Source: Muscardinus avellanarius (taxonomy: Eukaryota > Chordata > Mammalia > Rodentia > Gliridae). From it: a stretch of 64,000 nucleotides of DNA. Below, in pieces: positions 13,354-25,729 of the stretch. The DNA lies in the NCBI GenBank assembly GCA_963383645.1, contig OY726557.1:124598223-124662222 (forward strand), given 5' to 3'. Every line of letters starts with the position of its first letter. Position 1 is the first letter of the stretch. The notes under the pieces are model-generated. The model ran no database searches. It worked only from the letters and a program-made list of their open reading frames with translations, and was not told where the DNA came from. The position numbers and the translations under genes were made by a program.

Positions 13354-13359
13354 ACACAC
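13111..13359 (+). repeat. B1-ID composite SINE (type B) with (CA)n tail
   Basis: TTAGGCATGTGATGATACAC to TTCAATTCCTAGTACA, then (CA)n. AGCACAATTTGAA/AGCACAATTTAAA flanks SINE plus array, so the array grew inside the insertion. Confidence 0.88.
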
Positions 13360-13361
13360 AG
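13313..13361. repeat. (CA)n microsatellite in a SINE tail
   Basis: About 24 CA units with one TA interruption. Confidence 0.97.
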
Positions 13362-14034
13362 CACAATTTAAAAACAAGGAAATCAATGTATGTGCAATAA
13401 TTTTCAAAATATGTCCTTCAGAAACTTGACATTTTCTTTAAGTTTTTCCACCCAGCATCATTGCCAAACCCCCTGAAAGTCCATGTCCCAGAAGCTGCAT
13501 ACATTGGTCTCAGGTAGAAGCATCATGTTTGCTGCTTTCAGGGTCCTAACACACTCTCCCACACTGCAAAATGCTCCAAGAATTCTTCTGGTCATTTAGC
13601 CAAGACCATCTCAACAAATCCTATACCTCCTACCTCTTGCAAAAAAAAAAAAAAAGTACTTTTTAAAATTAGCCCTTGAGAAGTTGCATGAATTTCCTAT
13701 AGAAAGAAGCAGATTTTAACATCCTAGGCCAGCTCACAAAATCTTCCAGACCCTGAGGAAGGAAGAAAGTCAACAATAATGAAAAGCAACTAGTGTTAAA
13801 AATAAAGAGTCTGTCTTGTAGTCACTGCTCTGCTAAGACTCTGGTTTTCCTTGAGTCTATTCCCAGAAGTAGGAGAGATCTGCCATAGGTGGTCCTCAAG
13901 ACCCACTAAATGTGAGTATTTTATAGTTTTGAAAATCTTCTTATAATTAAATAGAGAAGATAGACCCATTTCAGAATAAGTTAACATTTCTTCCATGGTG
14001 CCCACAGAGCATGCATGGAGAAAGTACCCCTTTC
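13362..14034. other. 3' flank of the olfactory receptor gene
   Basis: Should hold the receptor 3'UTR (minus strand). No clear AATAAA signal was fixed with confidence. A short poly(A) run lies at 13642. Confidence 0.4.
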
Positions 14035-14970
14035 TTAGGAAAATGAGCTTTTGCTCAAGGTTTTCTTCAGAGCAACCTTGACATCCTTATTCCTCAGGCT
14101 GTAGATCAATGGGTTCAGCATGGGCACCACAATGGTATAGAACAAAGAGGACACCTTCCCCTGGTTCACAGGTAAGAGAGAAGAGGGTTTAAGATACACA
14201 AATGCTCCTGACCCAAAAAAAAGGGAAACTGCCATTATGTGGGAGCTGCAGGTGCTGAAGGCTTTGGACCTGCCTTCGGTGGAGCGCATGCGGAGGATGC
14301 TAAAGAGGATAAGGGCATAAGAAATGAAAATGGTGACTGTGGGCACACCAATGTCAATGCCCACAACAATGAAGACCACCAGCTCATTCACGTGTGTGCT
14401 GGTGCAAGAACGCTCAAGAAGGGGGAGGATGTCACACATGTAGTGGTTGATAAGGTTGTTGGCACAGAAGGTTAGCCTCACCATGAAGGCTGTGTGGGCC
14501 ATGGCACCAGCAAACCCCATCCCATAGACACCCAACAAGAGCAGGAAACACACTTGGGGCGACATGCTAACCGTGTACAACAGGGGGTTACAGATGGCGA
14601 CATAGCGATCATAGGCCATGGCTGACAGGATGAAGGACTCCGAGACAACAAAGAATAGAAAGAAGAAGAGCTGAGTCATACACCCGGGATAAGAGATGAT
14701 GTTCTTCTTTGAGATAAAACTCACCAGCATTTTAGGGGTGATAACAGTGGAGTAACAGAAATCTATGATAGACAAGTTGAAGAGGAAGAAGTACATGGGG
14801 GTGTGGAGGTGAGAGTTCAGCCCTATCAGTGTAATCAAGCCCAGGTTCCCCACCACAGTGACCAGGTAGAAACCTAGGAACAGAAAGAAAAGAGGGATTC
14901 GGAGTCCTGGCTGGTCCGTTAAGCCTGCGAGGATGAACTCTGGAACAGATGAGGAGTTCTGTGCAGACAT
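14035..14970 (-). CDS. OR8B12: Olfactory receptor, family 8 subfamily B, OR8B12-like (intact)
   Basis: An uninterrupted 311-residue seven-helix receptor of the usual olfactory receptor length, encoded in one exon. It would sit in the cilia membrane of olfactory neurons and couple odorant binding to G-olf and adenylyl cyclase. Visible hallmarks are an N-terminal glycosylation sequon (NSS, residues 5-7), GN in TM1 (41-42), PMYFFL after TM2 start (58-63), Cys97 for the extracellular disulfide, [10 protein letters not shown] at the end of TM3 (118-127), extra EL2 cysteines (169, 179, 189), SY in TM5 (217-218), KAFSTCSSH at TM6 (237-244 region) and [12 protein letters not shown] in TM7 (283-294). 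The N-terminal and TM3-TM5 wording is that of the OR8B12 group. The start is the first ATG after a splice acceptor and gives the standard short N-terminus. No stop or frameshift is present. No other receptor is seen in the window. Orthology to OR8B12 rather than a close OR8B paralogue is inferred from recall. Confidence 0.93.
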   Translation of the reverse strand: MSAQNSSSVPEFILAGLTDQPGLRIPLFFLFLGFYLVTVVGNLGLITLIGLNSHLHTPMYFFLFNLSIIDFCYSTVITPKMLVSFISKKNIISYPGCMTQLFFFLFFVVSESFILSAMAYDRYVAICNPLLYTVSMSPQVCFLLLLGVYGMGFAGAMAHTAFMVRLTFCANNLINHYMCDILPLLERSCTSTHVNELVVFIVVGIDIGVPTVTIFISYALILFSILRMRSTEGRSKAFSTCSSHIMAVSLFFGSGAFVYLKPSSLLPVNQGKVSSLFYTIVVPMLNPLIYSLRNKDVKVALKKTLSKSSFS

Positions 14971-15006
14971 TCTCAGTTAAGGCATTCTGTGGGGACAAGG
15001 AAAAAG
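14971..15006 (-). promoter_or_regulatory. Splice acceptor upstream of the olfactory receptor coding exon
   Basis: On the minus strand a pyrimidine tract runs into CCCCACAG, with the AG at 14988-14987. This leaves about 16 nt of 5'UTR before the receptor ATG at 14970. Olfactory receptor genes commonly have one or more non-coding 5' exons and a single coding exon, so this fits as the acceptor of the coding exon. The upstream exon and promoter were not identified; they should lie at higher coordinates. Confidence 0.6.
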
Positions 15007-16205
15007 AGACACTGAGAGACAGAGAGGCAAACAGACAGAAGCAGACAGCACTGCTGTCCTCTGGCCCTGTTCTCATGGCCCCAGCTGAGCCCACCTCTGG
15101 CACACCCCCTGCACGATGCACCTGCCTCCATGGATGGGCAGGTACTGCTAGGAAGAACCCCGAGAAGCAACTGACGACTCTCTGGACTTTAACTTGGTCC
15201 TTTTGGTCCCTTTGTTGTGTGATCTTCTAACTTCAGTCTCTTCTCAAGTTTACACAACAGGCCAGTCTCTGAGAAGAGTTCTGTCAGAGGTTGGAGCCAC
15301 TCTGACTGTGCCTGGAGTGCACACCTCATGGCCATGCTGGGCAGAGCAAAAAGGAGGGTGGTTCTCACCCACAGCACAGTACCGGAGACTGGGCCTCGCG
15401 AGAAGTTTAAACCATTTGCCTGGATTTGGCCACACTCCCTCCCTCTTCCCCGGGCTTCAGTGATGTATCTGATGTACCTTGGTCCACCCTTTTCCTCAGT
15501 TCTTAGAAAGGTGAATGGCCTCAGTGTTAAGGATAAAGGACTAAGCGCCCTCTACCCTGTCTTCTGACTAGAGTGTCAGAGTATCCTGGGCTGCTTCGGA
15601 ACTCTCCCTGAGTTATACAACAGGATATCCGAGTGAAGCTTTGCTGGGAGCCTCTTCTTCAATTTGCAAGGAGACTGAGAAGTTTTATTCTGGGTTTGGA
15701 GATTTGGGGACCTGATTAGATGTAGAAAGCCAGAGATTCCCCTGGGATCATAGCCCTAGCTATTAACTTTAAAAAGAAAAAAAATCATTTTGCTTATACC
15801 CTTGATAATATTTGAATGGGCTTTGGGAAACATAAAAAGATTTGTTCAATTAACATCTACCTGTAATAGGCAAAGCACTGTGTGAAAAATAATAGTTTAT
15901 CATTTATTGAGCACTCAGTGCATACCAATATTGTTTTGTCCTAGTATTATATACTATATCAGCATGGTAGGATCTAAAAACATTTTTCATACAAAGTTTC
16001 ATTTTAATTCTCCCTTGATTCCTATGTGCTGGCTTTTATCATCCCCATTTTAGAGATAAAGAACCCCCAAGGTGTTAAATTATTAAGGCCACATTAAACC
16101 TAGGTCCAACTTACTCCATATATAGAATACATTATGACTATTCTTAATATCTCCCTCATTATAAGAGATGAGATGTATAATGTAGAAACCTTGCCTTCAA
16201 GGCTC
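15007..16205. other. Upstream region of the olfactory receptor gene
   Basis: Expected to contain intron and non-coding exon(s) of the receptor. GC content is higher at 15050-15600 than in the surroundings. No exon can be called from sequence alone. Confidence 0.35.
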
Positions 16206-16210
16206 TAACA

Positions 16211-16212
<2 letters not shown>

Positions 16213-16262
<50 letters not shown>
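16213..16262. repeat. (GT)n microsatellite in a SINE tail
   Basis: About 24 uninterrupted GT units. Confidence 0.97.
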
Positions 16263-16266
<4 letters not shown>

Positions 16267-16456
16267 GGGGACGGAACCCAGGGACATTCTACCTCTGAGC
16301 TATACCTCCATCTGGATTTTATTCTTTATTTTGAAACAGGCTCTCACTAAGTTGTGAAGGGCCTCACATGTTGCCTAGGCTGGTCACAAACCTGTGATCG
16401 TTCTGTCTCAGCCTTCTAAGCACTGGGATTACAAGCACGCATCACCACATCTGGCT
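16262..16456 (-). repeat. B1-ID composite SINE (type B) with (GT)n tail
   Basis: Antisense copy. AACAATGT lies left of the (GT)n (16206-16213) and right of the SINE (16460-16467), so the array belongs to its tail. Confidence 0.87.
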
Positions 16457-16487
16457 TCAAACAATGTCTTTTAAAGTGTTATAACAC

Positions 16488-16672
16488 AGCGGAGTGTAGT
16501 GGAACACATAATTCCTGTATTTGGGAGACTGAGACAGGACACCAGCCTCAGCAAGCAGTCTCATCAACCTAGTGAGACCTTGTTTCCAAATAAAAAATAA
16601 AATAGGGCTGGAGATGTAGCTAAAAGGCCACTGGGTTCAATCTTCAGTAACATACACACACACACAAAAAAA
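16488..16672 (+). repeat. B1-ID composite SINE (old)
   Basis: GCGGAGTGTAGTGGAACAC to TTCAATCTTCAGTAAC. GTTATAACAC flanks both sides. Confidence 0.85.
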
Positions 16673-17218
16673 AGTTATAACACACCTAACTATATATGTA
16701 AAATAATGGGATAAGAACCAGAAAAGGTATAAATAAAACATTCTGTCATTTCAGAAAAGGGTTTTCAACACACCACTTAAGATTCAGCTCATTGCAGAAA
16801 CCGCACAACACCCAGTCCAAATGAGAAACCAACCTGTCTTCTCTTGGGGTTTTAGCTTGGTATTAAAGAACAATTCCCATCTGTTAAGAATGGTTTTGTT
16901 CAAAATTGATAAATTGTTGGAATTCTCCTCAGTGGTCTATATCTGCAACTTTTTTCTACCTTCCAGGACTCTCATACTGAGCCTGAAAGCAATACAGCTT
17001 GATTCCCTTCACCCCGATGGACACTTATTTTTCTGTTTTTCATGCTTTATTCTTTTGCTAATTTTCCCCTTTTATGACAAAATTTATCTCTTCGGTGCCC
17101 CAGGTTTTCAAGCCTTTCTGAAGCTTAATTACAGTCAACTCTCACTCTTGGATTTGAAGCAGTACTTTAAAAATATCATCTAATGCTGGTTGTACAGTTA
17201 AAATAGAACTTTATATTC

Positions 17219-17422
17219 TTTTTTTTAAGTGGATCTGGGGATGGAATCCAGGGGCACTAGACCTTCCAAGCTACACCCCCTGCCCTATTTTTTATTCTTT
17301 AAACAGGGTCTCACTAAGTTGCAGAGGGCCTCACTAAGTAGCTGAGGCTGTCCGTGAACCCTAATCCTCTGGTCTCAGCCTCCCGAATGCTGGGATTACA
17401 AGCGTGCGCCACCACGCCCAGT
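17219..17422 (-). repeat. B1-ID composite SINE (type B)
   Basis: GGATCTGGGGATGGAATCC to GCGCCACCACGCCCAG on the plus strand. Confidence 0.88.
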
Positions 17423-18824
17423 TTGGAACTTCTTATTAAAAGTATACATCCTCCTACCTCAATGGAGACATAATAAAGCAGAAACTCCAGGAATAGGACT
17501 TTGTAAGCTGCTTTTCTTTCCTAAATCTACCCCTGATGCGCTGGATGTGTAGCAAGACTTGGAATTCAGTGATCTAATCTTTCCAACTTATATTTTTCAG
17601 CGGGAAAATTGAGCTTTGATTGTACAGTCATGGAGCTGTTTGATGGTACTGTCCAGAATAAAATATGGGCCTCTACCCTCTCCAGTTCCCTTGTCTTGGA
17701 AGAAACTTACCTGGCTCTTATTTTGGCTAAAAATTCAGAATGGAAGTAATGGGCACAGTTAGGCATCAGGCCTGGAACAGCACTTCAGACCACAATAAGA
17801 AGACACTTGACTGCCACAATAGTAACCAAGAATGCAATGTGAATCCACAGAATATATTGAGTGTGTCCTGGGCCAAGTTGTGTTAAGGAAGCCCAGTGAA
17901 TCTAATGAGCTACTATACATCAATGGTCTGATGCAATGTTTCCCTGAGGTGCTATATTTAACTTGTAATACAGATAGAATGCCTTAACTCAAATCACCAG
18001 CAATGGGATAAGGGGCATGATATAGACTTTCAGAACAAGTACCACACAAATACAATGGAAGGCCTTCCTATGCTTTGCAGTACATTACAGATTGTATAAT
18101 GCTGACCCTGCCTGGTAGCCTGTACTCTGAACAGTTTTACCAGGGCTTGAGTTCAGATCCCATTGCCCTGCTCTCTGCATCGTTTCATATTACTTTTATG
18201 CTTCCTCTCATGTTACTCGGCATATCTTCTGAGCTTCTGTTGTTGCTTTGGCAGCAAGCTGCACACAGGTATAGCCAAACAGCACACACTTATCACCTTC
18301 TCTCTGCCCTAGGACATCTCTGCCAGCACAGTGTGAAAGGCATGTGTGAACTGGCCTAGCCATTCGGGATGCATGTGCAAACCTGGAAGAGTGGAAGAGT
18401 CACCAGCTCCGGACGCCTGTAGGTCAGTGTCCCCCTCTCTGTGCTTCAGTAGCTCATGCTTTGTAGTATCTCAGATGGTCTTGTTGGGATTGACTCTAAT
18501 AAATTTCCCCATTAAGGCAATCAATAACACATGATCTCTTTGGTTCTCTGTCCTTCCCTGTTAACATGCATCCTCTTCCCTGGCTTCTAAAAATAAACTA
18601 CTCACACACAAGTCCTTGTCTCCAGCATGGGTTTTTGTGGAAACCCCACCTAAGATATTCCTAAAACAGCATTTGGAGCAGGTCTGAACAAAATGTTCCT
18701 TACTCAGCCTGGGAGCAAACATCCTCACCTTAAGCAGTTGATTTCAGGTTAGAAAACCAAATATGAATCACCAAAATTTTCATGCACATGAAAGTCTATG
18801 GTGCAGAGTTTTTTGCTGTTGCTG

Positions 18825-18825
<1 letters not shown>

Positions 18826-18860
<35 letters not shown>

Positions 18861-18870
18861 ACGCGCGCAC
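18826..18870. repeat. (GT)n then (CG/CA) microsatellite
   Basis: About 17 GT units followed by a GCACGCGCGCACGCAC stretch, alternating purine-pyrimidine throughout. Confidence 0.95.
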
Positions 18871-19990
18871 GCACTTTGGGCATGCCCTATCAAAATGCTA
18901 AAATGCTGAAGGTATGGATATCAAATCATTATCAGCTCACACCCAGAGGAGAATTAAATAAAAACTCCCATGGTACTTTGTCTTCAGGTCAACTGCAGCT
19001 CCATCATGACCCATCACTGCCTGTGTGGTATCAAAACCCCTCCTTGAACAATGACAGATGGTAACCAGGTTCATTCACTTTTATATATTTACAACCCAGC
19101 TTGCATGAGCTCACATATGTTCATCCAATTCTCAATGTCCTCATTGAGAAATACAAAATGGGGGTACAGTGATAATTCACAGGTCAGGTTAAAACATGTT
19201 AGGAGGTCAAGTTAAGTCATGAACATGGAAGAGCCTAGTAGAGAGGCTGACACAGGGAAGAGACTTGATAAATGTTGTAGAAATATACATAAGACAAATA
19301 TAAAGTGTATGCAACTTAGGGAGGGAATGGCAGAAAAGAAAATCTTGCTCAAAGCTAAATGAGGCTGAAGAGCCAAGATAGAAACCGATGGAGGGAGAAG
19401 AGTGGACAGAAGGCAGAGCTTCATTCTTCAAAACTGTAAGGCCATCTCTCCCACACAGCTGAGCGCACAGACATTCAGGTTCCCTGAGCACCTCAGGAAT
19501 TCAGGTTCCTGCCTTCTTCTCTACCACCAATTTGCTAACATCCATGATCTACCATACCACAAAGACCCAATTTTGGAGTCAGATGAGGTTTCCTTTACAG
19601 CCTCCAGTCTTCTTTTTTCTGCACCCATTTCTGGTCTCAGTAAAATTTTTTTCCTAAGCACTCTTCCCCCACGTGAGCTCTGCCTTCTTCTGTCTGCCCA
19701 AACCATTTCTCTGGAACAATCTCACAACCTCATGGACACGTGGTCAACCAAGCCTTGATAGGGATCATCCACATCCCACACCCTCTTCCAGGCATTTTTT
19801 TAAAATAAAGACAAAATCTCTAGTCAATAAAAAATAAATCTCTAATAATGACATTTCAAACAGCACTCAGTAGAGTTTGGACAGGATGGGGAAGGTGGAG
19901 TCACACTGCAAAGGTTTTAGAGCCAGGATCACGTTGGCAGCTGCTGGTCCTCTCCTTGGCAAGCTAATTACAACTCCTGTGTCAGGTTCA

Positions 19991-19993
<3 letters not shown>

Positions 19994-20034
<41 letters not shown>

Positions 20035-20036
20035 TG
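19994..20036. repeat. (GT)n microsatellite
   Basis: About 19 GT units, not next to a recognised SINE. Confidence 0.96.
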
Positions 20037-20773
20037 TATGAGTGCTAGGTGACATTTGCACATACGCCCGTGCTTGCTATTCTCTGCATGTGGAATATAT
20101 TTTAGTCACTGCTCAGTAGCAAGAGGCCTCAAGTGTAAATCTTCCTTAAAAATTTGCCACTCCCTTAGTGATAAATCTCAACCCCTGCTCTCAGTCCCAC
20201 TGTAATCAACTCACAATAAAAAAAAATAAGATATTATGACAAACTTAAAATGAGCCCCATGGGAAAGGGGCTCCTTGGGGCACAGAAAGCAAAGGATATT
20301 CAGGCTTCATTAAAAGTTGATTTTTCTCCAGGAGTCTTAGAGGATTGTTGTTGGGATGATAGAACAACCGAGAAAAGTGCTTCTGGATTTGTGTCACTTT
20401 AGAGCCTGTTGCCATGGGAACTGTGTCTCAAAATCCTCTCAACTTGGGCTTTACTAAAGTCATGTTCCCTAAGGAGCAGATGAAGCCCAAGCAGGAAGCA
20501 GTGTAGGAAGAACTATTCTTAACTTGGTTCTTCTTGTTGCAGAACTGCCCTCCTTCCAAAACTTGAATTTCGCTACAGTGCTCCTTTGTTTTAGTTAATC
20601 TTATTTTTTTCTTTTTATTGCATTATATTTATGTCATAGGATACATGTAAAGGCAATATAATGAACACACATTAGCCATTAGACTTCTAGTGGCATGAGG
20701 CTGGCCCTGAGAGCACCAACCATCTCTACACAAAGAAGGCTGAACACAAGTTTCATAAGAAGTCATAGAACCT

Positions 20774-20955
20774 GGCCAGGCACAGTGGTGCATGCCTGGA
20801 ATCCCAGTACTTGGAGGCCAAGACAAAGGGATGGCAGATTTGAGTTCAGCCTAAGCAACATAGGGAGACCTTGTTTCAAAATAAAAAATAAAAAGAGCTG
20901 GGAGTATACTTCAGAGGTAGAATGCCACTTAGTGTAATTCCTAGTACAAAAAAAG
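20774..20955 (+). repeat. B1-ID composite SINE (type B)
   Basis: GGCCAGGCACAGTGGTGCATG onward. AGTCATAGAACCTG is repeated exactly on both sides (20761 and 20954). Confidence 0.92.
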
Positions 20956-21154
20956 TCATAGAACCTGATCAGATACAAAACTGAAAGGTTTTCATTTGAA
21001 ATAGCCTTTATGCAAGCCTTAGAAAGTAATTATCATTATCATAATAATGATCACTCATTATCCTGATGTAATCATTACATTTTTATACCTGTATCAAATT
21101 AGAACTCTATGCCCCATAAATAAATACAAATATATGTCAATTAGAATGCTTTTT

Positions 21155-21350
21155 TATTTTTATTTTTTGGTGGTACTGGGGTTCCTGGAAGCCCTTCTAC
21201 CTCTGGGCTACACTTCCAGACCTATTTTATATTTTTTTATTTGGAAACAGGGTCTCTTAAGCCAGAGAGGCTGGCTTCGAACCAGCGCGATCCTCCTGCC
21301 TCTGCCTCCCAAGCGCAGAGATTACAAGTGTGCACCACCACGCCCGGCTA
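21155..21350 (-). repeat. B1-ID composite SINE (type A)
   Basis: TGGTGGTACTGGGGTTCC to CACCACGCCCGGC. AGAATGCTTTTTA occurs on both sides. Confidence 0.92.
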
Positions 21351-21784
21351 GAATGCTTTTTATTTTTAAGTTATCAGTGTGAGATCAGATTTTGGGAGGA
21401 AATATCAAGACACATACTGAAAAATCATAATAGAGGTAATCCCAGGAACCACAAGTCAAGAGCTCAGAACAGAACCTTTCAACGGCCCAAACTAATAGGG
21501 AAGGAAGCTATTGGAAATTGTGTCAGGAAAGGCAAAGGTGCTGGCCCTGGCAGCCTTTGCAATTAAAAGACCTGGGTTCTAGCCATGACACGTACTGGCT
21601 AAGTAAGCTGACACCCTTTGGATCTTAGCGGTGCATCTATAAGCAGAAATACTAACACCTATCATAAAGGATTGCTGCAGGCACGGACTATCATCATGTG
21701 TAATAAGTAGCTTTGAGCTAATAAAGCATTACAAGGCCCTAAGTTTCTTGTTTCTCTTTATATATGTTTGGTCAAATTCTGCCT

Positions 21785-21940
21785 TTTACTTTTTTAAAGT
21801 ATATAAAATAATTTAATCTTATTGACACATAATAATTGTACATATTTATGGAGTAGAGTAAGATCATTGGATTTGTGTAAACCTAACCTAGATGATTAGC
21901 ATTTCCCTCTTCTCAGATATTTGTCATTTCTTTTGTTGGG
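21785..21940 (-). mobile_element. Ancient L1 3'-end fragment
   Basis: ATTGACACATAATAATTGTAC, then TATTTATGGAGTAGAGTAAG, then TCAGATATTTGTCATTTC, in the order seen at 52810-52960. Confidence 0.5.
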
Positions 21941-22020
21941 AACCTCAGCCAATTACCTCAGCTCCAACTACATTATAAACGACTGCAAGTAAATGTCATT
22001 TGTTCAAATACTGTTTAACT

Positions 22021-22230
22021 AGCTTGGCTCAGTAGTGCATGCTTGAATCCCAGTTCTTGGGAGACTGAGACAGGAGAATTATAGGTTAAATGCCAGCCTC
22101 AGCAGCTTTGGGAGACCTTCAGTAACTTAGGGAAACCCTGTTCAAAAAATTTTAATGATGGGATTGGAGGTTTAGCTCAGAGGTAGAATACCCTGGGTTC
22201 AATACCCAGTACTAAGAAAAAAATAAAATA
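22021..22230 (+). repeat. B1-ID composite SINE (type B)
   Basis: AGCTTGGCTCAGTAGTGCATG onward. CTGTTTAACT flanks both sides. Confidence 0.88.
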
Positions 22231-22514
22231 AAGCAAATGCTGTTTAACTTACACACATAATATTGAACACAATGATGAATTCATATATTCATCATTACTA
22301 TAAGTTCAATAGAGAGGATTATAAATATAGTTAATAAAAGCCCAGATTTACAAAGTCACAACTCCAGAAGCATGTTTATTTTTTCAAATACTAAAGGAAC
22401 TCATTAGAAGTTGCCTATAAATAGCAACATGGTAAACCCATTTCCAAAAGGTAAAAACCAATGTAGATTGCACAAATAACTGGTCTTACTATGTTTGTCT
22501 TTCTTCTTCTTCTT

Positions 22515-22710
22515 CTTTTTTTTTTTTTTTTGTGGTACTGGGGTTCCTGGAAGCCATTCTACCTCCGGGCTACACTCCCAGACCTATTTTTACATTTTTA
22601 ATTGGAAACAGGGTCTCCTAAGCCAGCACAGCTGGCTTCGAACCTGCACGATCCTCCTGTCTCTGCCTCCCAAGCGCGGGGATTACAAGCGTCACCACCA
22701 CGCCCAGCTG
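22515..22710 (-). repeat. B1-ID composite SINE (type A)
   Basis: Antisense copy ending CACCACGCCCAGCTG, directly followed by another antisense SINE. Confidence 0.9.
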
Positions 22711-22950
22711 TTTTTTTTGTTTTGTTTTGTTTTGTTTTTGTTTTTTTCTTTTTTGGTGGTACTGGGGGTGGAACCCAGAGGCTTTCTACCTCCGGGCTAT
22801 ACTCCCAGACCTATTTTATTTGGAAAAAGGGTCTCACTAAGTTGCTGAGAGCCTCACTAAGTAGCTGAGGCTGGCTTCAAACCTGCGCGATCCTCCTGTC
22901 TCAGCCTCCCAAGCGCGGGGATTACAAGCGTGCGCCACCATGCCCGGCTG
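22711..22950 (-). repeat. B1-ID composite SINE (type A/B intermediate)
   Basis: T- and (TTTTG)-rich tail, then GGGGGTGGAACCCAGAGGC and the B1 half ending GCCACCATGCCCGGC. It combines a type A ID half start with the CACTAAGTTGCTGAG linker of type B. Confidence 0.88.
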
Positions 22951-24922
22951 TTTTTCATATTTTGAATGTGCAAATCTGACACTATTCTGACAGTGATGCT
23001 TGGTGGCTCCAGGGCCAAGATTTTTACAAATTATAAGGACCCTCTTGACATTTTAAGGACTGGCAAAGAAAAGTTACTCAGCAACAGAAAGAGCTGCAAA
23101 GACTTCTGAAGTTAAGAGCTGCCCAAGAGCTCAGCTTCATCATAGCCCGCAGTTTGGGGCTCTTAAAATAGGAATCCATTTTTAAGTGACATTCATCTCA
23201 GGAATATAAGTGCTATAAAAAAGCAAATTATACTAGCTCTAGCTATGTAAAATACATGCTTTCAAGGTGTGTTAAGGGTATATCATGTTCCAAGATTGTG
23301 GCAGTACGGGGAGATGCAAGGAGATAGCATGGCCTTGCTGAAAGGTAATTTATGGAAGGGAGGTTATTCTAGAGATTTGTGGGGACTTCAATTCATTTAT
23401 AAAAAAGTAAAGTCTAAACATAAATATACACTAATCTTGTAGAAAGCAACAGACTTTCCCTGTCAGAGATATCTTGGAAACCCTAATTGCAGTGTGGTAG
23501 AGGCTCCCTGCTATTTTTAACGTCTCTACTGGTCAGGAAAGCCACAAGGCTTCTCTATAAGATTTTACCATGCAGTTCAAAACTTTCTCTGGACTTTTTC
23601 TAAACATTAGTTTTAATCAATAGGCAATGTTCAGTAGCTAAAAAAAAGCCAGGCTCAGAACTCCAAATAAATCTACTTCTGTGCCCTTGAAAAGTCAAAA
23701 TGGTTTTACCCTGAGATTTCCTCTTCTAGAAACAGGAATAACATCATGAGATATGTAAGTCATATAACATAACTTTTATAACATTACTTTTCAGTTTCTT
23801 CTCTGCCCCTCTGCTAAAGTCCCTCAAATTTTCAACCTCATCATTCTTAGCTCCTCATCTCATACTATTTCCTGGAGCTGTTCCATCCACTCCTAGGGCC
23901 TGCATATCATCTATTGATGTACTCGTTATGAGTTAATTACCTGACACACTCAATCCATCACTTAAAGGACTCACAAGGCTCAAACCATTTATACCTCCAG
24001 GACTTTATTACAGGTGAAGGCTACAGTACAGGAACAGCAGAAGGACAGGTATTGACAGGGGTCCATCTCTGGAGCAGGCTTCTTGGCCATCTCACCACCA
24101 GGCGACAAAAAGGTACACATTGTCTCTAGGTCTTTAACCAATAACAACTTATGTGAGGAGCTCCTTGGTGCCAAGAAAATCAAAGTCTGCTGCTCTGACA
24201 ATGAGCTTTTCTTGTAGAAATGGTCCACCTATGTGATAAGCCTGAAACATTAACACTGTCTAGGCTCTGCTGAAATTGGGTGCAATTTTTTTATTGTATT
24301 TTATAACACAACTATTACTTCTAGATAATATTGCTACTTCCAGCCCCTCAGTAGTCATGGACCCCATGGTCAATAGACAACCATTTACCTTTAATAAATA
24401 TATTCCATTGCATTGACCAACAGTCAATACCATGTATCAGGAAGCTCTGGAGATACATGTACAGTCAGTCTGTAGTGACCAAGGTTTACCTATGCTATGC
24501 ACTGATAGCTGATACATGTTCATGTCCAGCTCAGGCATATGTCCTGTACTGCCAATGGACTATCAAACATCTCCATTTGAATATCCCACCAACATCTAAA
24601 ACTCAGTCACAGGAAATAAATTTGACTCATTCCCAAGATGTTCTCCTTCTCCTGTGTCCTCAACCTAATAAAAATGTGAAGAGCCCCAAATCTGGATTCC
24701 ATTTTGCATTCCTCCTATGTCACACTTCCACAACCCAATAAGTCTCCAGACCCTCTGGGAGGTGCTTTCTCAAATGACAATTCAATTTGCCAGACGACTG
24801 GTTTATCAATGTTATTCTGTTCATTGTTTTGCATTCATTGCCTTTTTATTTCTTATTATGGTTATTTCTGCACATATAAAAAGTTAAAATCTGACTAACC
24901 TTTATGAATCCATCACCCAAAA
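22951..24922. other. Intergenic, no gene recognised; possible old LTR near 23930-24240
   Basis: At 23980-24240, GGACTTTATTACAGGTGAAGG and following wording recall antisense LTRs of old ERVs, but no terminal TG..CA structure was found. Confidence 0.3.
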
Positions 24923-25102
24923 CCGGGTGCAGTGGCACACACTTGTAATTCCAGTACTTAGGAGGATGAGACAGGAGGATCCCAGGTCGCAGCCAGCCTA
25001 AGCTACTTAGTTAAACCCTGTTTCAAAATAAAGAATAAAAAATAGGGCTGGTGGTGTAGCTTGAAGGTAGAATACCTATGGGTTCAATACCCAGTGTCAA
25101 AA

Positions 25103-25149
<47 letters not shown>

Positions 25150-25150
25150 A
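24923..25150 (+). repeat. B1-ID composite SINE (type B) with (AAAT)n tail
   Basis: CCGGGTGCAGTGGCACACAC to TTCAATACCCAGTGTC, then about a dozen AAAT units (25101-25150). Confidence 0.88.
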
Positions 25151-25696
25151 CCAGCATCAGCAATTATCTCCATTTTTCCATTTTAATCATCTTATTTCAT
25201 ATATTACTACATATTTGGGCTAAAATATTTTAAAACAAGTCTCATATATGGCATTATTTCAAACAAAAATACTTCACAGGGTATTTCTAAAACATATGCC
25301 TTTTTTTCTTTAACATAATCACAATACTATTAAGTAGACTGTTTTTTATTGAACTGGAGATGTATGTAAGGCAGAGAGAGAAATGTATCATATGACTGTA
25401 AGGTATTAAGTACTCAATATTATCATTATTAATTATTCAAATTTGATAACATGTTTTGCTCAAACCTTTGCCCTAGAACATATAATTCTCAAGCTTTTTT
25501 GTTGAGTAAATTCAATAAACACATTCTTTATATAAAAGTTTATTATTCAAATGATGAATTCCCTTTTCTACTTTTCTATTTCTTTGTCTCCTGTTTCTTT
25601 GTGGGAAATTTCTTCACCTTTGTCTACTTTAACTTAAATTTATTTTAGTTATACCGTTTTTAGCTCTCAAGAGCATTTTATTTATTTATTTATTTA

Positions 25697-25729
<33 letters not shown>

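Larger units (their letters stand above)
17423..20760. other. Intergenic, no gene recognised
   Basis: Holds two (GT)n arrays (18826, 19994). Open frames are short and lack known motifs. Confidence 0.5.

Noticed and set aside
14239..14475. Plus-strand open frame of 78 codons
   Set aside because: It is antisense to the intact olfactory receptor and has no independent support.
16821..17183. 120-codon plus-strand frame with hydrophobic stretches
   Set aside because: No family recognised, no splice or promoter context; likely chance in AT-rich DNA.
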